From NCBI GenBank assembly GCA_913009865.1, contig CAJVYK010000058.1, positions 1 to 11,154 on the forward strand: 11,154 nt of DNA, written 5' to 3'. This document shows, one piece after another, positions 1 to 5,399 of the stretch (the first letter of the stretch is position 1; each line of letters starts with the position of its first letter). The position numbers and the translations under genes are program-made. This DNA comes from an uncultured bacterium (lineage in GTDB: Bacteria > Planctomycetota > Phycisphaerae > Sedimentisphaerales > Anaerobacaceae). The notes under the pieces were generated by a model that worked only from the letters and a program-made list of their open reading frames with translations, had not been told where the DNA came from and searched no databases.

Positions 1-1
1 G

Positions 2-79
2 TTAGGCAATATTGTTGCGCCGATTCTTGATGAGATTGTTTTTAAGGTTCGTTTCAGGAGGCTGGCAAGTGAAGAGTAA
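2..79 (+). CDS. nqrB: Na+-NQR subunit B, C-terminal end only (partial)
   Basis: Only the last 25 codons are inside the window, reading in the second frame and ending in TAA at 77-79. The peptide contains IVAPILDEIVFKVRFRR, which resembles the usual NqrB tail: an 'APxxD' stretch near the end followed by basic residues. NqrB is the membrane subunit that carries a covalent FMN and forms part of the sodium channel and quinone site. The assignment rests on this short tail plus position directly before nqrC, which is the conserved gene order. The stop lies 11 bases inside nqrC, so the two genes overlap and are probably translationally coupled. The 5' part lies outside the window. Confidence 0.75.
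   Translation, partial: LGNIVAPILDEIVFKVRFRRLASEE
56..61 (+). promoter_or_regulatory. Ribosome binding site that sets the nqrC start
   Basis: A perfect AGGAGG lies inside the end of nqrB, seven bases before the GTG at 69. It makes GTG 69 a much better start than the TTG codons near base 12, which would add 19 residues with no ribosome binding site. Confidence 0.8.
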
Positions 80-716
80 TCTTTACGTACTTGGCTATGC
101 CGCTGTTTTAGGCACCGTTTGTGCTTTGCTTCTGACGGCCTCGGCCAACTTTACGGCTCCATATAAGGCAGCTAACGCTAGGGCCGAAGAGGTCTTAAAT
201 ATTCTTGCTGCGTTAAAGGTCCCTTTCCAGGAGGACGCTTCGGCTAAGCAGTTGCTCGAAATATTCAAGACCAATATACGTGAGCAAAACCGGGAGGGCG
301 TAACTGTTTATGAGTATTTGCCGCCGCAGGCCAAAGGCAAACCGCAGGCGGTTGCGGTGCGGTTTGCAGGGCCGGGGTTGTGGGGGCCAATCAAGGGTTT
401 TCTGGCCCTGGAATCGGATATGAAAACGATTCGTGGTATAACCTTTTACGAGCAGGAAGAGACGCCCGGCCTTGGAGGCGAGATAGTTTCATCGGCGTTT
501 CGAGAGCAGTTCATAGGTAAATCGATAGTGGGTGAGGATGGCAAGGCCGGTATTGTCATCAGACGCAGTGGCGGGCAAGGGGCACGCAATAAAAATGAAG
601 TAGATGCTATAACTGGAGCAACAATGACCTGTGATAAGGTCGAGGCAATGCTCAATGCGGTTATAAAGAATATTGCTGGAAAGAAATCAAAAATCAAAGT
701 GCAAAATGTAAAATGA
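69..716 (+). CDS. nqrC: Na+-NQR subunit C (FMN-binding)
   Basis: NqrC carries a covalently bound FMN and passes electrons within the Na+-pumping NADH:quinone oxidoreductase. The 215-residue protein starts at GTG 69. It has one N-terminal membrane segment (about residues 4-24), then a periplasmic-type FMN-binding domain. Visible family marks are GLWGPIKGF, the block YEQEETPGLGGE, and the flavinylation motif D-A-I-TGAT at residues 179-185, where Thr185 is the expected FMN attachment residue. It is somewhat shorter than the Vibrio protein (about 257). RnfG is the homologue in Rnf complexes, but the downstream nqrF gene decides for NQR. The last dozen or so residues are Lys/Val/Asn-rich and are encoded by the left arm of a repeat element, so the original C-terminus has probably been replaced. 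Confidence 0.93.
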   Translation: MKSNLYVLGYAAVLGTVCALLLTASANFTAPYKAANARAEEVLNILAALKVPFQEDASAKQLLEIFKTNIREQNREGVTVYEYLPPQAKGKPQAVAVRFAGPGLWGPIKGFLALESDMKTIRGITFYEQEETPGLGGEIVSSAFREQFIGKSIVGEDGKAGIVIRRSGGQGARNKNEVDAITGATMTCDKVEAMLNAVIKNIAGKKSKIKVQNVK

Positions 717-826
717 CAAATTAAAATTCAAAAATAGAGATTGCTTCGGTCGCTTCGCTCTCTCGCAGTGACATTTTGCATTTTGATATGTAATTTTGAT
801 TTTTTATTTTTGATATTTGATTTTGA
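684..826. repeat. AT-rich inverted-repeat element between nqrC and nqrD
   Basis: The left arm (about 684-734) is built from AAATCAAAA/GCAAAATG-like words and the right arm (about 769-826) from their complements. The best stem pairs 702-718 with 769-785, with 15 of 17 bases complementary. The centre (736-763) has a GC-richer stretch, TTGCTTCGGTCGCTTCGC, bounded by AGAGA and TCTCT, which could form a small hairpin. The element fills nearly the whole 128-base gap inside an operon that is normally compact, and its left arm encodes the end of NqrC including the TGA stop. It has no coding capacity and no transposase. I take it for a dispersed non-autonomous repeat; nothing here shows how it moves. 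Confidence 0.65.
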
Positions 827-844
827 AATACGAGGTACGGGAAA

Positions 845-1510
845 ATGGCTAATAATCAACCACCAGCGTGTCTATCCTGCGGAGCTAAGGGGCCTTGTGG
901 AGGCAAAGGTTTGCTGACACTGAAAGACGGGGTCTGGACAAGCAATCCCCTTGCGATTCAGATATTAGGTATTTGCTCCGCTCTGGCTGTGACAAACCGG
1001 CTGGAAAACTCACTTGTTATGGGAGCGGCGCTTATCTTTGTTTGTGTCGGCTCAAATTTGCTTGTGTCTCTGCTGAGAAATAGAACGCCGCATCGGATAC
1101 GTATGATTGCCGAGGTTGCTATCATTGCAACTTTTGTTATACTGTTCGACCAGTTTCTCAAGGCCTTCTATTGGGATATGTCAAAACAACTCGGCCCTTA
1201 CGTCGGCTTGATAATAACCAACTGTATCGTTATGGGCAGGGCTGAAGCGTTTGCTCTGCAAAATCCGCCTCTTCTGTCTATGGTGGATGGTGCGGCAAAT
1301 GGTCTTGGCTATGCTGCTGCGCTGGCGATTATCGGGTTGTTCAGGGAGATATTGGGTACCGGAGAGGTTATGGGGTACCCTGTACTCAGCGGCGAATGGT
1401 ACACGCCGAATCAGCTAATGATTTTGGCTCCAGGAGCGTTTTTTACATTAGGTATTGTTATCGCGGTTTTCAATGTTTTCAAAGGCCAAGAGACGGCGGA
1501 GAATAAATGA
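845..1510 (+). CDS. nqrD: Na+-NQR subunit D
   Basis: NqrD is an integral membrane subunit of the sodium-pumping NADH:quinone oxidoreductase. The 221-residue protein has about six membrane segments and the family signatures SNPLAIQILGICSALAVT, IITNCIVMGRAEAFA and DGAANGLGYA, closely resembling the Vibrio cholerae protein. Cys44 (LGICSA) and Cys127 (ITNCIV) correspond to the two cysteines that, with two in NqrE, hold an iron or [2Fe-2S] centre in the middle of the membrane. An unusual feature is an N-terminal extension of roughly 15-20 residues with Cys9, Cys12 and Cys18 among glycines and lysines, which I do not know from standard NqrD. The start ATG has GAGG nine bases upstream (832-835). The stop overlaps nqrE by four bases. 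Confidence 0.95.
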   Translation: MANNQPPACLSCGAKGPCGGKGLLTLKDGVWTSNPLAIQILGICSALAVTNRLENSLVMGAALIFVCVGSNLLVSLLRNRTPHRIRMIAEVAIIATFVILFDQFLKAFYWDMSKQLGPYVGLIITNCIVMGRAEAFALQNPPLLSMVDGAANGLGYAAALAIIGLFREILGTGEVMGYPVLSGEWYTPNQLMILAPGAFFTLGIVIAVFNVFKGQETAENK

Positions 1511-2100
1511 TGAATGAGACATCTGCGCTGGTGATACTAATTGCGGCGGTGTTTACCAATAATATACTGCTGACCAATTTTCTGGGTATGTGCTCGTTTA
1601 TCGCCTGCTCGGGCCAAATTGGGACGGCTCTGGGGCTGGGTACAGCGGTTACGTTTGTTATGACACTGACTACGATACTAAATTTCGTAATCTATCATTT
1701 CGTATTAGTGCCGCTGGGCCTTGACCATCTGACTTATATCGTCTTCATAGCTGTTATCGCAGCTTTTGTGCAGTTCGTTGAAATGTTTGTCGAGCGATTC
1801 AGCCCAAAACTGTACTTTGCGCTTGGAATATTTTTGCCTTTGATTACGGTTAACTGTGCTATACTCGGAGCATCTTTGTTTATGATTATCCGCAATTATA
1901 CTTTTATGCAGTCTGTCGGATTTGGTCTTGGTGCGGGGCTTGGCTGGGCTGTGGCAATTGTTCTTATGGCTGGGCTGAGGCAAAAAATGAGCTACAGTGA
2001 CGTTCCCGGGCCGTTCCAGGGAGTACCTATAGCAATGATTGTTACCGGTGTGCTTGCTATGGCGTTTATGGGATTTGCGGGTATGGTGTCAATACAATAG
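1507..2100 (+). CDS. nqrE: Na+-NQR subunit E
   Basis: NqrE is the inverted-topology membrane partner of NqrD in the sodium-pumping quinone reductase. The 197 residues form about six hydrophobic helices. Diagnostic blocks are NFLGMCSFIACS, ALGIFLPLITVNCAILG and QKMSYSDVP. Cys29 and Cys117 correspond to the cysteines that share the intramembrane iron centre with NqrD. The ATG overlaps the nqrD stop in an ATGA arrangement; a second ATG three bases later (1510) would work equally well. RnfA is the homologue in Rnf complexes. The stop at 2098-2100 is followed within two bases by a heptamer repeat array. Confidence 0.95.
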   Translation: MMNETSALVILIAAVFTNNILLTNFLGMCSFIACSGQIGTALGLGTAVTFVMTLTTILNFVIYHFVLVPLGLDHLTYIVFIAVIAAFVQFVEMFVERFSPKLYFALGIFLPLITVNCAILGASLFMIIRNYTFMQSVGFGLGAGLGWAVAIVLMAGLRQKMSYSDVPGPFQGVPIAMIVTGVLAMAFMGFAGMVSIQ

Positions 2101-2102
2101 GA

Positions 2103-2170
2103 GATAGCGGATAGCGGATAGCGGATAGAAAAAGAAAACTAAACGCTAAACGCTAAACGCTGGACGCTAA
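2103..2170. repeat. Two facing heptamer repeat tracts between nqrE and nqrF
   Basis: GATAGCG is repeated three times plus GATAG at 2103-2128. After a short A-rich spacer, CTAAACG/AAACGCT words follow: three copies and one variant (CTGGACG) at 2139-2170. TAGCG in the first tract is complementary to CGCTA in the second at the same seven-base period, so the pair could fold into an interrupted hairpin. It fills the 72-base gap almost completely and replaces any Shine-Dalgarno sequence for nqrF. Confidence 0.85.
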
Positions 2171-2172
2171 TT

Positions 2173-3264
2173 ATGATTTATTTGTGGGCGGTATCATCTT
2201 TTGCAGGATTGACAGTGGCGCTGGCGGCGATGTTAATGATTGCTGAGCGTTTCCTGGTTAACTACGGCATCTGTAAGCTCGATGTTAATGCCGGCGAAAA
2301 GCCGCTTGAGGTTGCAGGCGGCCAGACGCTGCTCTCTGTCCTTTATGCCAATGAGATTTTCATACCCTCGGCCTGCGGAGGTAAAGGGTCGTGCGGGCAT
2401 TGCAGGATTACCGTGACAAGCGGCGGTGGGCCGGTGCTGCCGACCGAAACGCCGTATCTGACCCGTAAAGAGATTCGGGCAAAACTGCGTTTGGCCTGCC
2501 AGGTTAAGATTCGTGAAGATATATATGTTCGTATACCCGCAGAGCTTTTGAACGTCAAGATGTTTGCCTCTACGGTGGAAAGTGCCCGTGAGCTGACGCA
2601 CGATATCAAGGAAATACGACTGCGTCTGGAAGAACCTGCGGAAATTTCGCACCGGCCCGGGCAATACATACAAGTTCAGGCGCCATCAGCGGATGGGCCT
2701 GTTTACCGTGCCTACTCGATTAGTTCGCCGGTGTATGAACCCAATATAGTCGAGCTTGTCGTGCGGCTGGTGCCGGGCGGAATCGGCTCAACCTATTTGC
2801 ATAACTTGAACCCGGGAGACGCTGTTAGCTTTACAGGGCCGTATGGGGAATTTCAACTGAATGAGGACCCATCCGTCGAGATTGTCTGCGTGGGCGGAGG
2901 ATGCGGGATGGCGCCGATGAAGAATATTATTTATACCCTTTATGACCGATGGCCTGACCGGTCTTGCTGGCTGTTTTTCGGATGCCGAACTACTTACGAC
3001 GTCTTTTACTTCAAGCAGTTCGAGGAATTGGCCCGAAAGCATCCTAACTTTCACGTGGTCTATGCGCTGTCTGACGAACTGGGAGAAGGAGAACGATGGG
3101 ACGGAGAGAGAGGGTTCGTTCATTTGTCGGTTGATAAGCACCTGGAGGCGGGTCTCAGGCGGCAGGCGTTTCTTTGTGGACCGCCGCCAATGATTGAGGC
3201 GGTTACAAGAGTTCTTGAGGAAAAAGGTGTTCGCTCGGATGATGTCTTTTATGACGAATTCTAA
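2173..3264 (+). CDS. nqrF: Na+-NQR subunit F (NADH dehydrogenase, 2Fe-2S/FAD)
   Basis: NqrF takes electrons from NADH and passes them through FAD and a [2Fe-2S] cluster into the sodium pump. It has one N-terminal membrane helix (about residues 3-24) and a ferredoxin domain with Cys68, Cys74, Cys77 and Cys109 (CGGKGSCGHC and LACQ). A ferredoxin-reductase domain follows, with RAYS (179-182) for FAD, GGGCGMAP (241-248) for NADH and CGPPPM (335-340), ending in an aromatic/acidic tail, FYDEF. At 363 residues it is about 40 shorter than the Vibrio protein (about 407); the insert before the RAYS motif is absent. The presence of this subunit, in the order C-D-E-F, identifies the operon as NQR rather than Rnf. 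No ribosome binding site is visible before ATG 2173. Confidence 0.95.
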   Translation: MIYLWAVSSFAGLTVALAAMLMIAERFLVNYGICKLDVNAGEKPLEVAGGQTLLSVLYANEIFIPSACGGKGSCGHCRITVTSGGGPVLPTETPYLTRKEIRAKLRLACQVKIREDIYVRIPAELLNVKMFASTVESARELTHDIKEIRLRLEEPAEISHRPGQYIQVQAPSADGPVYRAYSISSPVYEPNIVELVVRLVPGGIGSTYLHNLNPGDAVSFTGPYGEFQLNEDPSVEIVCVGGGCGMAPMKNIIYTLYDRWPDRSCWLFFGCRTTYDVFYFKQFEELARKHPNFHVVYALSDELGEGERWDGERGFVHLSVDKHLEAGLRRQAFLCGPPPMIEAVTRVLEEKGVRSDDVFYDEF

Positions 3265-3276
3265 GGGAGGCGCAGA

Positions 3277-3738
3277 ATGGGTGTAATAACGATAGTGGAG
3301 GTGCTCGAACACGTCGAGAAATTTGAGTGCATGCTGGCTGAGTTTTACGCAAAGGTCTCGGAGCAGAGCACCAGAGAGGGAGTAAGGTTGCTGGCTGACT
3401 ATATGAGTCGCCACAGGTGGCGGACACACGAAGCGTTGACCAAGCTGCCTATCGAGACTGCCGAGCAGATATATCGTATCTGTCATACTCCTCTGCGATA
3501 TGAGCCGCAGGGAGCGGACCGTCATAGTTTTGAGGGCGTCGAACTGCCCCCGGAGGCCACCGCCGCAGAGGTACTGGATGCCGCTATAAAGTTTGACGAA
3601 TGCCTGATACAGTTTTATCGGCAGGTACTGCGGCAGCCGGTCGATAAAGAGGTTAAAGAGCTGTTTGAAAGCTTTATCCGCTTTGAACAGGATGACGAAA
3701 TTGAGCTTAAGAAAATAAGAGCGATGGACTACTTCTAA
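3277..3738 (+). CDS. Small ferritin-like/rubrerythrin-like helical protein
   Basis: This 153-residue, largely helical, soluble protein has two matching halves. Helices around 8-30 (EKFECMLAEFY) and 100-119 (KFDECLIQFYR) both show the acid-x5/6-FY pattern of the first helix of each ferritin-like pair. Each is followed by a second helix (36-57 and 125-149). In true rubrerythrins and ferritins the second helices carry E-x-x-H iron ligands. Here the first has W48-R-T-H51 and the second E137-Q-D-D140, so the diiron site looks incomplete. The function is therefore uncertain: peroxide or iron handling, or a structural relative. It begins 12 bases after nqrF with GGGAGG in front, so it is probably co-transcribed with the pump. 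The fold assignment is moderate and made from pattern only. Confidence 0.6.
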   Translation: MGVITIVEVLEHVEKFECMLAEFYAKVSEQSTREGVRLLADYMSRHRWRTHEALTKLPIETAEQIYRICHTPLRYEPQGADRHSFEGVELPPEATAAEVLDAAIKFDECLIQFYRQVLRQPVDKEVKELFESFIRFEQDDEIELKKIRAMDYF

Positions 3739-3774
3739 AGATGTGCGATAAAAAAATGTAATAAAAACGGATGG

Positions 3775-3781
3775 AAAGGAG
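3775..3781 (+). promoter_or_regulatory. Strong ribosome binding site for the 48-residue peptide
   Basis: AAAGGAG lies eight bases before ATG 3790. It is among the best Shine-Dalgarno matches in the window and supports real translation of the short reading frame. Confidence 0.75.
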
Positions 3782-3789
3782 ACGTAAAT

Positions 3790-3936
3790 ATGGAAAAGAG
3801 ACAAACAGAAATTAACACAGGACAATCTGCCGTCAGCCAGGCGAAAGAAGGTAATGTAAAGAAGAAATGGCAAAAGCCAAAGCTCGAAGATGTTTCCGGC
3901 AAAGTAATGGCACAGCCCTATATCAGGTTCACTTAA
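3790..3936 (+). CDS. Candidate RiPP precursor peptide (48 residues)
   Basis: This short frame encodes a hydrophilic peptide with no cysteine, signal peptide or membrane segment. Its first 26 residues are polar and lysine/glutamine-rich. W27-Q-K-P30-K-L32 followed by G37 resembles the (Y/W)xxPxL...G leader motif that PqqD-like recognition domains bind in lasso-peptide and related precursors. The tail after Gly37 is KVMAQPYIRFT, with one Tyr, one Phe and one Arg as plausible modification targets. Support comes from the strong ribosome binding site and the downstream PqqD-like and radical SAM genes, the usual order for such systems. I infer that it is the substrate of that enzyme; the modification is unknown. 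No lasso cyclase or leader protease is in the window, so a lasso product is not indicated. Confidence 0.72.
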   Translation: MEKRQTEINTGQSAVSQAKEGNVKKKWQKPKLEDVSGKVMAQPYIRFT

Positions 3937-3942
3937 TTGATA

Positions 3943-3965
3943 ATTGATTATTGCCAATAATCAAT
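3943..3965. repeat. Perfect 23-base palindrome after the peptide gene
   Basis: ATTGATTATTG at 3943-3953 and its exact reverse complement at 3955-3965 flank a single C. The palindrome starts six bases after the peptide stop codon. It is AT-rich and has no T-run behind it, so it is not a standard intrinsic terminator. It could be an mRNA-stabilising hairpin, a protein-binding palindrome, or another member of the short repeats seen in the other gaps. Confidence 0.8.
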
Positions 3966-3969
3966 CGAA

Positions 3970-4040
3970 GTGCATAAGTTACAGGTGCATAAGTCAAATC
4001 AGAAGTATTCTTCTGTGCTTATGCTGATGTGCGCTTATGC
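3970..4040. repeat. GTGCATAAG/CTTATGC repeat cluster before the PqqD-like gene
   Basis: GTGCATAAGT occurs at 3970-3979 and again at 3985-3994. CTTATGC, its inverse, occurs at 4018-4024 and 4034-4040. The inner pair can enclose a small AGAAG-TATT-CTTCT hairpin (4001-4014), so the gap between the peptide and the PqqD-like gene can fold into nested stems. This structure could lower expression of the enzymes relative to the peptide, which is common in precursor-enzyme operons, but that role is inference. Confidence 0.65.
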
Positions 4041-4053
4041 CCTTTGTAAAGAA

Positions 4054-4060
4054 AGAGAGG
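4054..4060 (+). promoter_or_regulatory. Ribosome binding site that sets the PqqD-like start
   Basis: AGAGAGG lies five bases before ATG 4066. This favours that start over a GTG at 3970, which would run through the repeat cluster. Confidence 0.65.
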
Positions 4061-4065
4061 CGCGA

Positions 4066-4335
4066 ATGAACTTTACTGAACATACAAAAATCAGGAAAGA
4101 GAAATTTGGGACGGTGGTGTTCGATACCCTGACCGAAAAGATATTTATAACCGACCAGATAGGCGGGCAGATTCTGCAATTAATTGAACAAGGAAAAGAT
4201 TTACCTGAGATTGTGAGTACACTTGGCAATAGCTATGAGGGTGATATGAAAAATATCGAAAAAGACGTTGTCGAGTTTACCGAACAATTGAAATCAAGCA
4301 ACATAATTTGCGAAAGTGTACAGGAGCAAGTATGA
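4066..4335 (+). CDS. PqqD-like RiPP recognition protein
   Basis: This 89-residue stand-alone PqqD-family protein is a winged-helix recognition element that binds a precursor leader and presents it to a partner radical SAM enzyme. The typical pattern is visible: KFGTVVFDTLTEKIFITDQIGGQIL (a beta-hairpin, then the 'N/D-x-x-G..I..L' helix) at about residues 12-37. ILQLIEQGKDLPEIVSTL and a C-terminal helical part rich in acidic residues follow. The start at ATG 4066 is chosen because the family begins close to the beta-hairpin and a ribosome binding site is present. Its stop overlaps the radical SAM start by four bases, so the two are almost certainly made together. The target is inferred to be the 48-residue peptide upstream. 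Confidence 0.82.
   Translation: MNFTEHTKIRKEKFGTVVFDTLTEKIFITDQIGGQILQLIEQGKDLPEIVSTLGNSYEGDMKNIEKDVVEFTEQLKSSNIICESVQEQV
4322..4326 (+). promoter_or_regulatory. Ribosome binding site that sets the radical SAM start
   Basis: AGGAG lies five bases before ATG 4332, inside the end of the PqqD-like gene. It supports ATG 4332 over an in-frame TTG at 4308. Confidence 0.7.
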
Positions 4336-5363
4336 GTATTGCAGTCGAAGATAATAATAAATTGAGCCGTTTGACTAATCCGGGGCCGGATGAGCAGTTA
4401 CGGGCAATCCTCGAAGGTAGTAGTTTCGATGATTATAACTCCCCGCTTTTTATCGCCTGGCAAATTAATTCAGCGTGCAATTTAGGATGTCTGCATTGCT
4501 GTGAGGAAGCCGGCCACAGTATGCCGGATGAGATGACCAAAGAACAGGCACTTGACTTTTGCAGGCAAATAGCGGAACTGAATATCCCTTATATGGCTAT
4601 CTCAGGCGGAGAGCCGCTGCTTTGTCCTTATATTTTCGACGTCTGCAAGTTTATCAGAGAAAATAATATAAGTCTCAAGATAGAAACTAACGGCGAGTTT
4701 ATAGATGAAAAGGTCGCCGGACAGCTGGCAGAGTTGAAACTGAGGAGCGTGCAGGTAAGCCTTGACGGCGCAACGGCCGCTGCCCATGAGAGATTGCGAG
4801 TGGCAGGCGACTGGAAAAAAGCTATAGAAGCCTGCGAGCATCTTGTGAATTACGGCGTCAATACCGAAATTGTTTTTGTTCCGACGAAATTCAATATCCA
4901 CGAAATAGGCGATGCAATAGATATGGCCTATTCGATGGGAGCTTACGGCTTCTATACGGGCAAAACAATGCGGATTGGCAGGGCGGCGAAAAACTGGGAT
5001 ATTCTGTGCCCGTCCGAGGAAGAATATGAGAAATTCTTTGACGTGCTACAGAAAAAAACCGCTGCCTACGAAGGGAAAATGAAGGTCTATTATTATCCTT
5101 ACGATGTGATTGAAGAATTAAAATATCGCTTGGAGGCCCCCTCGGCGTCCTTGCTGGTTGTACCCAACGGCAAAGTTAAACTTATAGGACCATTACCTTT
5201 TATCTGCGGGGATTTGAAGAAAGAAAGTCTTAGCCGGATTTGGGAAAATTATAAAAAGGCATGGCAAAATCCAGAGGTAATTGAGTTCACCAGGAAAGTG
5301 ATTGCTGACCCGAAACTTTTAGCTGAGTCAAACAACTGGAGAGAACTGAATAGTGAATCGTGA
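4332..5363 (+). CDS. Radical SAM peptide-modifying enzyme, PqqE/SPASM-like but lacking auxiliary cysteines
   Basis: This 343-residue radical SAM enzyme of the PqqE-like peptide-modifying group has its cluster motif CNLGCLHC with Cys49, Cys53 and Cys56 (and an extra Cys57). GGEP at 92-95, IETNGEF and VQVSLDGA follow in normal order and match S-adenosylmethionine-binding elements. The C-terminal part keeps the layout of a SPASM/twitch region (VVPNGKV, then CGDL...SLSRIW), but only Cys226 and Cys292 remain there. That is too few to hold the usual one or two auxiliary [4Fe-4S] clusters. It follows the PqqD-like gene with an ATGA overlap, so the upstream 48-residue peptide is the inferred substrate. 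The reaction type (C-C or C-S crosslink, epimerisation, decarboxylation or other) cannot be told. Its last codons lie in a 14-base repeat. Confidence 0.85.
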   Translation: MSIAVEDNNKLSRLTNPGPDEQLRAILEGSSFDDYNSPLFIAWQINSACNLGCLHCCEEAGHSMPDEMTKEQALDFCRQIAELNIPYMAISGGEPLLCPYIFDVCKFIRENNISLKIETNGEFIDEKVAGQLAELKLRSVQVSLDGATAAAHERLRVAGDWKKAIEACEHLVNYGVNTEIVFVPTKFNIHEIGDAIDMAYSMGAYGFYTGKTMRIGRAAKNWDILCPSEEEYEKFFDVLQKKTAAYEGKMKVYYYPYDVIEELKYRLEAPSASLLVVPNGKVKLIGPLPFICGDLKKESLSRIWENYKKAWQNPEVIEFTRKVIADPKLLAESNNWRELNSES

Positions 5364-5381
5364 TTTGTGAATAGTGAATCG
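5347..5381. repeat. 14-base direct repeat at the radical SAM/prenyltransferase junction
   Basis: TGAATAGTGAATCG occurs at 5347-5360 and again at 5368-5381, a 21-base period. Within each copy TGAATAG/TGAATCG is itself a near-duplicate heptamer. The first copy encodes the last residues of the radical SAM protein, whose TGA stop follows directly. Confidence 0.85.
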
Positions 5382-5399
5382 AACTACAAACCCCTAACA

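Noticed and set aside
717..844. A small gene or structured RNA in the nqrC/nqrD gap.
   Set aside because: The gap is almost entirely the AT-rich inverted repeat, with no start codon, ribosome binding site and open frame together, and no known riboswitch pattern.
69..2100. Reading the operon as Rnf (rnfG, rnfE, rnfA).
   Set aside because: The subunits are homologous, but the order C-D-E followed by a genuine NqrF, the NqrB-type tail upstream, and NqrD/NqrE signature blocks close to Vibrio NQR favour Na+-NQR.
2103..2170. The repeated units as a CRISPR array.
   Set aside because: Units are seven bases long, contiguous and without spacers, and no cas genes are present.
2788..3957. A 389-codon open frame on the minus strand across nqrF, the ferritin-like gene and the peptide.
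   Set aside because: It is antisense to genes with clear family motifs and strong ribosome binding sites, has no recognisable domain, and reads through intergenic sequence. It is a chance open frame.
3943..3965. The palindrome as a rho-independent terminator.
   Set aside because: The stem is AT-rich, the loop is one base in the perfect form, and there is no T-run after it.
3970..4065. A GTG start at 3970 giving the PqqD-like protein 32 more residues.
   Set aside because: The extension is encoded by the repeat cluster and does not resemble the family. ATG 4066 has a ribosome binding site and gives the usual size.
3790..5363. A lasso peptide or sactipeptide cluster.
   Set aside because: The leader-like motif fits PqqD-type recognition, but there is no asparagine-synthetase-like cyclase or transglutaminase-like protease for a lasso product, and the peptide has no cysteine for sactionine bridges.
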